Numbered from the stretch's first letter, positions 43,904 through 57,586 are shown. The stretch: DNA of 64,000 nucleotides from Actinomadura litoris (GCF_009733595.1 NZ_WOFH01000003.1:620001-684000), one strand, 5' to 3'. The notes: generated by a model not told the origin, from the letters alone. Numbers and translations are program-made.

Positions 43904-45289
43904 ATGAGCGCGCACTCGGGAGCGGCACCGGGGCACGAGCGGGCGGGAGCGGCACTCGCCAAGGACGAGGTCGACCTGCCGACCGTCCGCAAGGCCGTGC
44001 TCGCCTCCGCGATGGGCAACTGCATCGAGTGGTTCGACTTCGGCGTGTTCAGCGCCGGGGTGATGACCTCGATCATCGGCACGGTCTTCTTCCCGTCCGG
44101 GGAGTCGGGCGGCGCCACGCTGCGCTCGTTCGCCCTGATCGCGGCGGCGTTCATCGCCCGCCCGTTCGGCGGGATGTTCTTCGGGCCGCTGGGCGACCGC
44201 ATCGGCCGCAAGAAGGTGCTGGCCGCCACGATCCTCCTGATGTCGGGCTCGACGTTCGTGATCGGGATCCTGCCCGGATACGGCACGATCGGCGTGGCGG
44301 CACCGCTGCTGCTGCTCCTGGTCCGGCTGACGCAGGGGTTCTCGACCGGCGGGGAGTACGGCGGCGCCGCCACGATGATCGCCGAGTACGCGCCGACGGA
44401 CCGGCGCGGGTTCTTCGGCAGCTTCCTCGAACTCGGCACGCTCGCCGGGTACATCATGGGCGCCGGCCTGGTGCTGCTGGTCGACCTCGGCCTGGGGGAG
44501 GACCGCATGCACGACTGGGGCTGGCGGCTGCCGTTCCTGGTCGCGCTGCCGCTCGGGCTCGTCGGGCTCTACGTCCGGACGCGGATCGAGGACACCCCGG
44601 CCTTCCAGCGCATGGAGGAGGAGGGCGAGAAGGCCCGCTCGCCCCTCAAGGAGACGCTGGAGCACCACTGGCGGACGATCGTCACGCTCATCGGGATCGT
44701 CCTGCTGCTGAACGTCGCCGACTACACGCTGCTGACGTTCATGCCCTCCTACCTCGTCGACTTCCTCGACATGGACGACGTGACCGCGCAGCTCATCACG
44801 ATCGGGGTCGAGGCCGTGATGATCGCGGTGATCGTGCCGCTCGGCGCGCTGTCGGACCGGATCGGCCGCAAGCCGCTGCTGACCACGGCCGCGATCGGCT
44901 TCGCCCTGCTGTCCTTCCCGGCGTTCGCGCTCATGCAGACCGGGCACCCGGCGGGCGTCGCGCTCGGTTACGCCATCATCGGCGGGCTGCTGGTGCTGAT
45001 CCTGGCGGTGATCGGTGCGACGTTCCCGGCGATGTTCCCGACCAAGGTGCGGTACGGGGCGTTCGCGATCGGCTACAACGTCTCGACGTCGCTGTTCGGC
45101 GGCACCGCCGCCGTGCTGGTCGGCTCGCTGATCACGGTGACGGGCACCAACTACGTCCCGGCCTACTACCTGGTCCTGGTGGCGCTGGTCGCGCTCGTGC
45201 CGATCAGGCTGATCCCCGAGACGGCGAAGGTGCCGATCGACCGGATCGGCACCCCGCAGGCGCCGGAAGCGGCCGGTTCCGGCGCCTGA
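43904..45289 (+). CDS. MHS-family (ProP-like) major facilitator transporter
   Basis: A 461-residue transporter of the metabolite:proton symporter branch, which takes up compounds such as proline, betaine, citrate or shikimate. Marks are GNCIEWFDFGVFSAG in helix 1, the loop GDRIGRKKVL between helices 2 and 3, RLTQGFSTGGEYGGAATMI in helix 4 and SDRIGRKPLL at helix 8. Twelve helices fit the hydrophobic pattern. ATG 43904 has GGAGG about nine bases upstream. Substrate cannot be told from sequence. Confidence 0.9.
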   Translation: MSAHSGAAPGHERAGAALAKDEVDLPTVRKAVLASAMGNCIEWFDFGVFSAGVMTSIIGTVFFPSGESGGATLRSFALIAAAFIARPFGGMFFGPLGDRIGRKKVLAATILLMSGSTFVIGILPGYGTIGVAAPLLLLLVRLTQGFSTGGEYGGAATMIAEYAPTDRRGFFGSFLELGTLAGYIMGAGLVLLVDLGLGEDRMHDWGWRLPFLVALPLGLVGLYVRTRIEDTPAFQRMEEEGEKARSPLKETLEHHWRTIVTLIGIVLLLNVADYTLLTFMPSYLVDFLDMDDVTAQLITIGVEAVMIAVIVPLGALSDRIGRKPLLTTAAIGFALLSFPAFALMQTGHPAGVALGYAIIGGLLVLILAVIGATFPAMFPTKVRYGAFAIGYNVSTSLFGGTAAVLVGSLITVTGTNYVPAYYLVLVALVALVPIRLIPETAKVPIDRIGTPQAPEAAGSGA

Positions 45290-45575
45290 CGGCGGGCCGG
45301 AAATGTAGTCCATCGCCCCTTGGCGGCTCTCTGTACAGGGACGATTCCGAGCGGTATCTCGCGCGGGTTGGACTTGTGTGGCCCGCAGGCAAAGAAGAGG
45401 TGCGGGTGATCGCACATTGCACTCCGCCGATTACCGTAGGTAGCGTCACCGATGGCAAGACGACGGGGCATGTGGGGGTGAATCCCCCGAATCATCGGCG
45501 TTTTCTTCTCCGCCTTTCCTTTTGTCTTTGCCGCAGCGCACAACTGGCATACAGCGACGAATCGGTGGTGTGGAC

Positions 45576-50604
<5,029 letters not shown>

Positions 50605-50621
50605 CGAGAGGAGGGACGGAC

Positions 50622-51671
50622 ATGGCCGTCGCACGATCAAGCCACTCCATCCGGGACGAGGCCCAGCCGTCCGCCGCGGAGATCCTCGCCTGGAGCCGCG
50701 GGCTGCTCGATCCCGCGCTGCGGCTCGCCGTCGACACCATGCCCGACTCGATGCGCGGCATCGTCGCCTTCCACTTCGGCTGGCGGGACGAGCGCGGCCG
50801 TCCGGACGCCGGGGCGGGCGGCAAGGCGATCCGCCCGGCGCTGACGCTGCTGTCGGCCGAGGCGGCGGGCGCCGCGGCCGAGTCCGCGCTGCCCGCCGCC
50901 GTCGCGGTCGAACTCGCGCACAACTTCTCGCTCCTGCACGACGACGTGATGGACGGCGACCGCACCCGCCGGCACCGTCCCACCGCGTGGAGCGTGTTCG
51001 GCGTGAACGCCGCGATCCTCGCCGGGGACGCGCTGCTCGCCGCCGCCTTCGAGGCGCTCGCCGCCGGGCCCGCCCCGGCCGCGGGCGTGCGGGTGCTGAG
51101 CCGCGCCGTCCTCGACCTGGTCGAAGGGCAGAGCGCCGACCTGGCGTTCGAGAACCGCGCGGACGTCACGCTGGAGGAGTGCCTGGCGATGGCGGCCCAC
51201 AAGACCGGCGCGCTGCTCGGCGGCGCCTGCGCGCTCGGCGCCGTGCACGCCGCCGCGTCCCCGGCCGTCACGGCCCGGCTCCGCGCGTTCGGGGAGCGCC
51301 TCGGCCTGGCCTTCCAACTCGTGGACGACCTGCTCGGCATCTGGGGCGACCCCGCCGTCACCGGCAAGTCCGTCCATTCCGACCTGCACAGCCGCAAGAA
51401 GTCCCTGCCGGTCGTCGCCGCCCTCACCTCCGGCACCCCCGCGGGCGCCGAACTGGCCGCCCTCTACCTGCGCGACGACCCGCTGACCGACACCGCCGCC
51501 GCCCGCGCCGCGTCCCTGGTCGAGGACGCGGGCGGCCGCGCCTGGGCGACCACCCGCGCCGGGGAGCTGCTGGCCGAAGCCCTGGCCGAACTCGACGCCG
51601 CCGAGGCCGCACCCGCCGCCGACGCCGAACTGCGGACGCTCGCCCACCTCATCACCCACCGCGACCACTGA
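50622..51671 (+). CDS. Polyprenyl diphosphate synthase (FPP/GGPP-type)
   Basis: A 349-residue trans-isoprenyl diphosphate synthase. The first Asp-rich motif is LLHDDVMDGDRTRRHRPTAW (DDVMD at 107-111) and the second is FQLVDDLLGIWGD. GGKAIRPALTLLSAE is the allylic-site segment. Phe102, five residues before the first Asp, is a chain-length determinant, but product length (farnesyl or geranylgeranyl) cannot be fixed by eye. GAGGAGGG precedes ATG 50622, 17 bases after the encapsulin stop. It should supply the cyclase with its substrate. No GTSAAR-type targeting motif is present. Confidence 0.92.
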   Translation: MAVARSSHSIRDEAQPSAAEILAWSRGLLDPALRLAVDTMPDSMRGIVAFHFGWRDERGRPDAGAGGKAIRPALTLLSAEAAGAAAESALPAAVAVELAHNFSLLHDDVMDGDRTRRHRPTAWSVFGVNAAILAGDALLAAAFEALAAGPAPAAGVRVLSRAVLDLVEGQSADLAFENRADVTLEECLAMAAHKTGALLGGACALGAVHAAASPAVTARLRAFGERLGLAFQLVDDLLGIWGDPAVTGKSVHSDLHSRKKSLPVVAALTSGTPAGAELAALYLRDDPLTDTAAARAASLVEDAGGRAWATTRAGELLAEALAELDAAEAAPAADAELRTLAHLITHRDH

Positions 51672-51692
51672 CACGCCCCTACACTGCTGGGC

Positions 51693-53093
51693 GTGCCGCC
51701 CCTGGAACCCACCGACCCCCGGCGGCTGGGCGTCTACAAGCTCACCGCGCGGCTCGGGGAGGGCGGCCAGGGCGTCGTCTACCTCGGGCACACCGACGGC
51801 GGCCCGCAGGTGGCCGTCAAGCTGTTCCACACGCAGCCGCCGGACGACCCGGACGACATGTTCGGCCGCGAGATGGAGGCCGCCAAACAGGTCGCGCGCT
51901 TCTGCACCGCCCAGGTGCTGGACTCCGGCACCATCGGGAGCCGCCGCTACATCGTCAGCGAGTACATCGACGGGCCCCCGCTCAGCCGGATCGTCGCCGA
52001 ACAGGGCCCGCGCACGGGCAGCACCCTCGACCGCCTGGCCATCGCGACCGCCACCGCGCTGGTCGCCCTGCACGACGCGGGCGTCGTCCACCGCGACTTC
52101 AAGCCGCAGAACGTCCTGATCGGCGCGGACGGCCCACGCGTCATCGACTTCGGCATCTCCCGCGCCCTCACCGGCGCCCAGACGATGGTGAGCCGCGCGG
52201 TGGGCACCCCGGCGTACATGGCGCCGGAACAACTCCAGCCGGGCGAACTGGGCCCGGCGGCGGACGTTTTCGCGTGGGCGTCGACAATGGTGTTCGCCGC
52301 GACCGGCCGTCCCCCGTTCGGCAACGAGTCGATCCCGATCGTCTTCAACCGGATAGCCCACGAGCCCCCACACCTGGGCACCATCGAGGAGCCTCTCCGA
52401 AGCCTCCTCACCTCCTGCTTCGCGAAGCACCCCGCGGACCGCCCCTCCGCACACGAACTCCTGGACCGCCTGGTCCGCCCCGCGGGCAGCACGTCACCGC
52501 CACCCGTCCCCATGGCGCCGTCCTCCGCCCCCGTGTCGCCGGACGCGACGACGACCCCCCACGGCCCCGCCCCGAGCAAACGCAAGAAGCCCCTGGTCGC
52601 CGCCGGAATCGCGGCGGCGATAGCGACGGCCGCGATCGTCCTCGTGGTGGCTCGCCTGGCAGGCGGCGACTCCCCGGACGACACCGCCAGGGTGGTTCCA
52701 CAAAGCCCGAGCGGCGCAGCGGCGGCGGCCCGCCCGTCCGCCACACCGACGAAGCGAACCGCGAGACCTGCACCGAGCGCGACACCGCGAACGTCGCGCC
52801 CGTCCTCCTCACCTTCTCCGTCGGAATCACCGGCTCGCAGACCCAAACTCACACGTGTGGAGTTGGGCCCCGGCCACTTCAGTGCGTACTGCGTGAAACT
52901 AGGCTGGGAATGGGTTGAATATCGCGAGACGCCAACCCCCGGCGCGTACTGCATAAAGCGCAAGGGTGCCACCATGCGCCTGACAGGACCCCAACTGGAC
53001 GCGGGCTGCCGCTGGCGCTTCACCGACCCCCGCGCCCGCCACTACTTCAAGGGCAAGTCCAACTACTGCTACACAACGAAACCCACCCAATGA
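51693..53093 (+). CDS. Membrane Ser/Thr protein kinase downstream of the encapsulin locus
   Basis: A 466-residue kinase. Kinase domain about 14-265: GEGGQGVVY, Lys43 in VAVKLF, HRDFKPQN with Asp135, DFG at 152-154, GTPAYMAPEQ. A Pro/Ser-rich linker, a membrane helix at about 296-316 (VAAGIAAAIATAAIVLVVAR), a second Ser/Pro-rich linker and a small extracellular domain with three or four cysteines (FSAYCVKLGWEW, GAYCIKRKGATM, SNYCYTT) follow. GTG 51693 lies 21 bases after the prenyl synthase stop. The gene may be the end of the terpene operon or an independent signalling pair with the next gene, which overlaps it by ATGA. Confidence 0.88.
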   Translation: MPPLEPTDPRRLGVYKLTARLGEGGQGVVYLGHTDGGPQVAVKLFHTQPPDDPDDMFGREMEAAKQVARFCTAQVLDSGTIGSRRYIVSEYIDGPPLSRIVAEQGPRTGSTLDRLAIATATALVALHDAGVVHRDFKPQNVLIGADGPRVIDFGISRALTGAQTMVSRAVGTPAYMAPEQLQPGELGPAADVFAWASTMVFAATGRPPFGNESIPIVFNRIAHEPPHLGTIEEPLRSLLTSCFAKHPADRPSAHELLDRLVRPAGSTSPPPVPMAPSSAPVSPDATTTPHGPAPSKRKKPLVAAGIAAAIATAAIVLVVARLAGGDSPDDTARVVPQSPSGAAAAARPSATPTKRTARPAPSATPRTSRPSSSPSPSESPARRPKLTRVELGPGHFSAYCVKLGWEWVEYRETPTPGAYCIKRKGATMRLTGPQLDAGCRWRFTDPRARHYFKGKSNYCYTTKPTQ

Positions 53094-53587
53094 GGATCCC
53101 CCACTACGGCCCCGGCGGAACCATCCCTCCGCCACGCCTGGTCGCGGCCTGGTTCAAGGCCCACGTCCTGAATGCGGAACAGGTACCGCTCTGGGCGGCG
53201 CACTGGATCGCCGACGGCATGGACGGCGAAACGCTCCGAATGCTGGCCGGACTGGACGGAACCGACAGCCGCGAGGTCTACGACATCCTCCCCGCCGCCC
53301 TCGACGACGCACAGGCCCCCATGCCGGACGACCCCAACGCCGCCATGCGGATCTACGACGACCTCGCCGTCCTCTACCTCGCAGCCAAGATCGACACCGG
53401 CCGCCTGCTCACCGAGGTCGAAGCACTCGTGGTCGGCTCCGAACGGGACGACTACCTAGAGCCGCCCCTCGGCTCCCTCTACACACTCCGCGACGAGTGG
53501 GACGGCGGATGGGGACGCCCCAAGAAGGAACTGGTCACTTTGGTCCACCAAGCCTGCCTGAAACAGACCAACTGCGCCCTCGGCTAG
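53090..53587 (+). CDS. Hypothetical protein coupled to the Ser/Thr kinase
   Basis: A 165-residue soluble, acidic, mostly helical protein, beginning in the stop codon of the kinase gene (ATGA). Segments include VAAWFKAHVLNAEQVPLWAAHWIADGM in two parts and a Trp-rich LRDEWDGGWGRPKKEL. No domain is recognised. Strict translational coupling suggests it is a kinase partner or substrate (inference). It is convergent with a MarR gene 11 bases away. Confidence 0.6.
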   Translation: MRIPHYGPGGTIPPPRLVAAWFKAHVLNAEQVPLWAAHWIADGMDGETLRMLAGLDGTDSREVYDILPAALDDAQAPMPDDPNAAMRIYDDLAVLYLAAKIDTGRLLTEVEALVVGSERDDYLEPPLGSLYTLRDEWDGGWGRPKKELVTLVHQACLKQTNCALG

Positions 53588-53598
53588 CCCGTCCGGAC

Positions 53599-54051
53599 CT
53601 ACGTCGTGCCGTCGCGCAGGGAGTGGATCATGCCCTTCAGGAGACGGAACGCGTCCGCCTGCTCGGCCTCGGTCATGCCCGCCAGCATCCTGACCTCGAC
53701 GGACCGGACCGCCGCGGTCGCCTTCTCCAGGCTCCGCCGGCCGCGGGGGGTGAGCCTCGCGGGAAGCGCCTTTCCGACGGGCGCCTCCGCGGGCCTGGTC
53801 ACGTAGCCGTCCTGTTCCAGGGTCTGGAGCAGCACGTTCATGGTCTGCCGGGTCACGAACGCGCCCCGCGCCAGCTCGGAGTTCGACAGGCCCGGCCGTT
53901 GGGCCAGCAGTTCGAGGCAGGAGTAGTGCGTCACGCTCATCCCGAGCGGCCGCAGCACCTCCTCCATGGCCGCGCGGAGGGCGCTCGACGCCTCTTTCAG
54001 CAGGTAGCCCAGTGACGTCCGCAGGTCGACGCCGCCGTCGGTTTGACTCAT
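53599..54051 (-). CDS. MarR-family transcriptional regulator
   Basis: A 150-residue MarR protein. Winged helix at about 35-100: SVTHYSCLELLAQRPGLSNSE, recognition helix ARGAFVTRQTMNVLLQTLEQ, wing RPAEAPVGKALPARLTPRG. The ATG at 54051 lies inside the first of two identical palindromes, so it probably represses itself. It is divergent from a VOC-family gene under the second palindrome. The ligand is probably a reactive electrophile handled by that enzyme (inferred). Confidence 0.9.
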   Translation of the reverse strand: MSQTDGGVDLRTSLGYLLKEASSALRAAMEEVLRPLGMSVTHYSCLELLAQRPGLSNSELARGAFVTRQTMNVLLQTLEQDGYVTRPAEAPVGKALPARLTPRGRRSLEKATAAVRSVEVRMLAGMTEAEQADAFRLLKGMIHSLRDGTT

Positions 54052-54094
54052 GTCAGTATTCTGACATAGCGTCGTTCGTGTCAGGAAACTGACA
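54051..54094. promoter_or_regulatory. Twin MarR palindromes TGTCAG-N4-CTGACA
   Basis: Identical 16-base palindromes, TGTCAGTATTCTGACA (54051-54066) and TGTCAGGAAACTGACA (54079-54094), are 28 bases apart centre to centre. The first overlaps the MarR start codon, the second ends 20 bases before the VOC gene, just upstream of its GAAGGAG ribosome binding site. This is an ideal arrangement for autorepression plus control of the divergent gene. Confidence 0.8.
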
Positions 54095-54114
54095 CGAACC
54101 GAAGGAGTATCGCC

Positions 54115-54483
54115 ATGCCCGCCACCGGCCCCGACTTCATCTCGCTCCAGGCGCGCGACCTCGACGCGTCGCAGGCGTTCTACGAGCGCTACCTCGGCCT
54201 CGTCCGCTCGCAGACCGGGCCTCCGCACGCCGTCGTCTTCGAGACGAAGCCGATCGCGTTCGCGCTCCGCGCCGTCGTCCCCGGCACCGATCTCGGGTCC
54301 GCCGCCTGGCCCGGCGTCGGCGCCGCGATCTGGCTGCACGCCACAGACGTCCAAGCCATTCACGACGCCCTGGTCGCCGACGGCCACACGATCGTCTCCG
54401 CACCGATCGACGGCCCCTTCGGCCGGACGTTCACCTTCGCCGACCCCGACGGCTACCGGATCACCCTCCACGACCGCCCCTGA
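54115..54483 (+). CDS. Glyoxalase/bleomycin-resistance (VOC) family protein
   Basis: A 122-residue VOC-fold protein of two beta-alpha-beta3 modules: ISLQARDLDASQAFYERYLG opens the first, and IWLHATDVQAIHDALVADGH the second, closing with FTFADPDGYRITLHDRP. The metal-ligand pattern is not fully conserved by eye. Such proteins act as isomerases, dioxygenases, thiol transferases or drug binders. GAAGGAG precedes ATG 54115. It is controlled, presumably, by the divergent MarR via the twin palindromes. Confidence 0.85.
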   Translation: MPATGPDFISLQARDLDASQAFYERYLGLVRSQTGPPHAVVFETKPIAFALRAVVPGTDLGSAAWPGVGAAIWLHATDVQAIHDALVADGHTIVSAPIDGPFGRTFTFADPDGYRITLHDRP

Positions 54484-55151
54484 CCAACCGTCACTCGCTC
54501 CCGAGTCGGCGGCCTGGAACGGCGCGTAGAACGAGTCGATGGCAGGCCGGCCTGTGTAGTTCGGCCCGGCGTGCGCAACCGGGCGGTCAACCGGCGTCCA
54601 GCGGGTGCGCCGACCGCGCGGCGGATCGAGCGAACGTCGAGATCGGCGAGGAAGATCCCAGCGCCGGTGGAGCCAGGACGCGGCGCTCCCCAAGGCGCCG
54701 ATCTTGTCGCTCACAGGCGCAACGACGGCGGGAGCCGCCCCCCGCGACGAAGTGGTCCACGAGGTCGAGCCAGATGATCTCAACCCGCTCGGCGCTCCGG
54801 CCCGGACCGCACGTGCGCGCCGCCGGGCGGTCAAACCCGCAACTTGGGCGATATCAGCCCGAATCCTCCTATTTATATCTCTGAAGGTGTATCGGGTGAA
54901 TTGTCGCTAAAGACAGCGGTCAGAGGTGGATTGGGGGCTGGAAGGAAAAATGCTCGGTCTTGGGGATAGGGGAAGTTGCCGTGCCTGAGTCTTTTCGATC
55001 GATTTGCTCGTGCTCTCTCATACTCGACGTGACAGGTCGGTCTCCCCGTCCGCCGCAGGATCGTTGAAGCGAAGGCGTCAGGGCCGGGGCGGCCTGGGGA
55101 TCGATTCGTTTGCGAGCAAGGAACGAAAGGCGAGCGGCTCAGGAGAGTGGA
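54484..55151. other. Long non-coding stretch upstream of the collagen-like gene
   Basis: These 668 bases hold no gene I can support. Short frames occur on both strands but lack ribosome binding sites and clear coding bias; a minus-strand frame with residues such as DLVDHFVAGGG could be a gene remnant, but no family is recognisable. CCGGGCGGTCAAC occurs near 54585 and a close copy near 54826. An A/T-rich patch at 54865-54905 and the stretch at 54990-55060 may hold the promoter of the collagen-like gene. Confidence 0.45.
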
Positions 55152-55856
55152 ATGAGACGAAAATGTGCAACCCTGCTACGGAGTGCTGCCCTACCGGCGC
55201 TGGCCTCGGCGCTGGTGATGGGGGCCGCATCGCCGGGGGAGGCGGCGACCGGCGGCGGTAACGGCGACAAAACGGGCCACTGCCAGGAAAAATGCCCACA
55301 GGGGAAGCCGGGGCCTCCCGGACCGGCAGGACCTCCGGGCCCGGCGGGGCCCCAGGGGGTGGCAGGGCCGGCAGGACCGGCGGGCCCGGCGGGGGCGGCG
55401 GGCCCGGCGGGGCCCCAGGGGGCGGCTGGGCCGGCGGGGGCCACAGGTCCTGAGGGGCCGGCGGGACCGGCAGGGGCGGCAGGACCGGCGGGGGCTGAGG
55501 GACCTGCGGGACCGGCAGGGGCGGCAGGTCCTGAGGGACCGGCGGGACCGGCGGGACCGGCGGGGCCAGCGGGGCCAGCGGGGCCAGCGGGGCCGACCCG
55601 GCCGACCCAGATCGTCCAGGAGACCCACACACTGGTGGCCGGGCTCAACACGGGAACGGCGACCTGCCCGTCGGGAACCGTCATCACGGGCGGCGGACTG
55701 GTGACGCCTTTGGGAGGCAACAACCTCACCGTCCAGCAGTATGAGTCCTTCCCGTCCGCCAGGGACACGTGGACGGTGTCCTTCAACAACTCGGCGAGCA
55801 CCAGCGGCTCCTACACGGTCTATGCCGTATGCATCCCCGTGACCCAAACGGGCTGA
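55152..55856 (+). CDS. Secreted collagen-like protein with C-terminal globular domain
   Basis: A 234-residue exported protein. Signal peptide about 1-31 ([20 protein letters not shown], cleavage after EAA). A short Gly-rich part with two cysteines (GHCQEKCPQ) is followed by 33 uninterrupted Gly-X-Y triplets (about 51-149), mostly GPA, GAA, GPE and GPQ, able to form a triple helix. The C-terminal domain (about 150-234; [26 protein letters not shown]) resembles the jelly-roll-like heads found after bacterial collagen stalks. AGGAGAGTGG precedes ATG 55152. Likely a trimeric surface or secreted fibre (inferred). Confidence 0.85.
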   Translation: MRRKCATLLRSAALPALASALVMGAASPGEAATGGGNGDKTGHCQEKCPQGKPGPPGPAGPPGPAGPQGVAGPAGPAGPAGAAGPAGPQGAAGPAGATGPEGPAGPAGAAGPAGAEGPAGPAGAAGPEGPAGPAGPAGPAGPAGPAGPTRPTQIVQETHTLVAGLNTGTATCPSGTVITGGGLVTPLGGNNLTVQQYESFPSARDTWTVSFNNSASTSGSYTVYAVCIPVTQTG

Positions 55857-56212
55857 CGGCGCCTGGAGCACGGCGGCGGCCGGGCCGGAGCGACGAGCCG
55901 ATCGCAACCCGCGCTGGTCGTGCCGCCGAGGAGGCCGCATGCGGGGCGGGGTCGGCTGCGGACGATCATCCCCGCCCCGGCCGCCCGTGCGCGACCCGCC
56001 GAGTGACGCAGTGATCGATCGTCCATGCGCGAGGGCGCACCCGAAGAGGTGGTGCTCGGAGTCGCTCGCGGGTAGGCGATGCCGACGGGATCAACGCTCT
56101 CAAGGGGCGCGACATGGATGACCTTGCGCTTCGCTTCGGCGCGGGAAAAGGGACCTGAGGGCAGGGCGGTGGCCCCGGCGGGATCAGCCGCCGGGGCCAC
56201 CGCGCCGCTCGC
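55857..56212. other. Intergenic region between convergent collagen-like and DUF397 genes
   Basis: The 356 bases contain one very strong hairpin near the right end, listed separately. The first 300 bases have no coding signal on either strand that I can support. Confidence 0.5.
56166..56203 (-). terminator. Strong terminator of the XRE/DUF397 operon
   Basis: A perfect 16-base-pair stem, GCGGTGGCCCCGGCGG (56166-56181) with CCGCCGGGGCCACCGC (56188-56203), loop of six bases. It begins nine bases after the DUF397 stop on the minus strand. It may also stop transcription from the collagen-like gene side. Confidence 0.8.
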
Positions 56213-56506
56213 TCAGAGGTCCAGGTCGCCTGACTTCACGCGGGCGAGCAGCCCGGCGAACACGGTGGGGGCGAGGGTGAGGTGGCCACCCTCGGGGTTC
56301 TTGCTGTCTCGGACGCCGATGGCGGCCGATGTCTGCGTCACCTCCACGCATGCCTGTTCGGCGTTGCTGCGCCTACTCTTGCGCCAGGTGGCGGCAGTGT
56401 CTTCGGTTCCGATGATGGCCGGTGCCTGGGCCACCTCCACGCACTCCTGCTCGGCGTTGCTGCGGCTGCTCTTGCGCCAGGTGGCGGCGGTGAAGTCGGC
56501 TCTCAT
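56213..56506 (-). CDS. DUF397 protein with an internal tandem duplication
   Basis: A 97-residue DUF397 protein, normally 60-70 residues with one W-R-K-S-S-x-S motif. Here the unit TAATWRKSSRSNAEQECVEV (6-25) is repeated 31 residues later as TAATWRKSRRSNAEQACVEV (37-56), followed by the usual end DSKNPEGGHLTLAP. DUF397 proteins pair with XRE/DUF5753 regulators and act with them in development-type switches. The start codon overlaps the stop of the XRE gene by four bases. Confidence 0.88.
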   Translation of the reverse strand: MRADFTAATWRKSSRSNAEQECVEVAQAPAIIGTEDTAATWRKSRRSNAEQACVEVTQTSAAIGVRDSKNPEGGHLTLAPTVFAGLLARVKSGDLDL

Positions 56507-57405
56507 GGTCCGTTCATCTCCCTTGCGATCTGCCGGAACATCGTTGTGCTCTGCTCCTCGTGCAGGGCGTCGTCCCAGATCTCCGCGAACGCTTCCGCGT
56601 AGCGGTGAATCTCGTGGGGTTTGTCCAGGTAGAGCGCCCCGGTGAAGCCCTGCACGTAAACGACGGGTGGTTCGTGGCTGCGTCCGTCGCCCCTGACCGG
56701 GAACCGCATGAGGATGAACGGTCCGGTGTTGAGCCCCTGGTGCTCGCCCGCCGTGTAGGGGAGGACGCGGAGGGACACGTTGGGGAGCGCGCTCACCTCG
56801 ACCAGCCGGTCGACCTGGGCCGCCATGACCGAGGGGCCGCCGACAGGGCGGCGGACGACGGCTTCGTTCAGGACGGTCCGGAGGACAGGCGGATCCAGGC
56901 TGCGGGTGACCAGGATCTGTCGCTGGACGCGCAGCTGCACGCGGCGCTCGATCTCTTCCGCCTGGAGGTCGGGCCTGCTCTTCCTGAGCAGGGCGCGGTG
57001 GTAGTCCTTCGTCTGGAGCAGGCCGGGGATCAGCTCGGGCGAGTACTCCTCCAGGGTCGCCGCCGCTTCCTCCAGACCGATGTACAGATCGAAGCCGCCC
57101 GGGATGACGTCGCCGTAGGCGTGCCACCAGCCCTTCCCCTTGGTCTCCTTGGCGAGACCCATCAGAGCCTCTTTCAGGCCGTCGGGTGCCCCGTACACGC
57201 GGCACATGGTCTCGACGTCGTGAGACCTCAGCGACGTCTGCCCGGTCTCGATCCGCCACATCTTCGCCTCGGACCACTCCAGGGCCATCGCGGCAGCCTG
57301 CACCGTTAGGCGCGCTTTTGTCCGAAGCTCGCGGAGATACCGACCGAGCTGTCTCCGGGGCACGGTCGAACCCGTAGAGGCTTCCTGCACCTGCACCACC
57401 TCCAT
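56503..57405 (-). CDS. XRE-family regulator with DUF5753 domain
   Basis: A 300-residue regulator. The N-terminal helix-turn-helix (about 18-75) is GRYLRELRTKARLTVQAAAM and WSEAKMWRIETGQTSLRSHD. The C-terminal DUF5753 domain (about 105-290) includes YSPELIPGLLQTKDYHRALL and PNVSLRVLPYTAGEHQGLN. Such proteins pair with a DUF397 partner, encoded here immediately downstream with ATGA overlap. CTTTCA/TGAAAG dyads just upstream are candidate autoregulatory sites. The divergent operon of small genes may be its target (inferred). Confidence 0.92.
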   Translation of the reverse strand: MEVVQVQEASTGSTVPRRQLGRYLRELRTKARLTVQAAAMALEWSEAKMWRIETGQTSLRSHDVETMCRVYGAPDGLKEALMGLAKETKGKGWWHAYGDVIPGGFDLYIGLEEAAATLEEYSPELIPGLLQTKDYHRALLRKSRPDLQAEEIERRVQLRVQRQILVTRSLDPPVLRTVLNEAVVRRPVGGPSVMAAQVDRLVEVSALPNVSLRVLPYTAGEHQGLNTGPFILMRFPVRGDGRSHEPPVVYVQGFTGALYLDKPHEIHRYAEAFAEIWDDALHEEQSTTMFRQIAREMNGP

Positions 57406-57417
57406 CTCGGGGGCAGC

Positions 57418-57436
57418 CTTTCACTCGAAATGAAAG
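57418..57436. promoter_or_regulatory. CTTTCA/TGAAAG inverted repeat upstream of the XRE gene
   Basis: CTTTCACTCGAAATGAAAG is a dyad with six-base arms and a seven-base spacer, 12 bases before the XRE start. A related sequence occurs at 57563-57586, and a further CTTTCA half-site at about 57519. It is a candidate operator of the XRE/DUF397 system. Confidence 0.5.
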
Positions 57437-57562
57437 CATCTGCCCGCGCGATTTGCAATGGGCCTCTGACCTGCGGAAATTCGTAGGTGAGATTCCGCGT
57501 GACCCCTTGCTCGTCTCGCTTTCATGGTGCTCTACTCGGATTCGGCACGGAGGCGATTTCGA

Positions 57563-57586
57563 ACTTTCCACGATCGAATGGAAAGT
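57563..57586. promoter_or_regulatory. ACTTTCC/GGAAAGT inverted repeat upstream of the divergent small-gene operon
   Basis: ACTTTCC (57563-57569) and GGAAAGT (57580-57586) form a perfect seven-base inverted repeat with a ten-base spacer, about 70 bases before the start at 57659. It shares the CTTTC core with the site next to the XRE gene, so one regulator may bind both. Confidence 0.5.

Noticed and set aside
54484..55151. Possible degraded transposase or integrase upstream of the collagen-like gene
   Set aside because: No catalytic motif, terminal inverted repeat or target duplication could be found; the frames have no recognisable similarity.
55290..55610. GC-rich short repeats considered as a CRISPR or satellite array
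   Set aside because: They are in frame and encode uninterrupted Gly-X-Y triplets of the collagen-like protein; there are no unique spacers.
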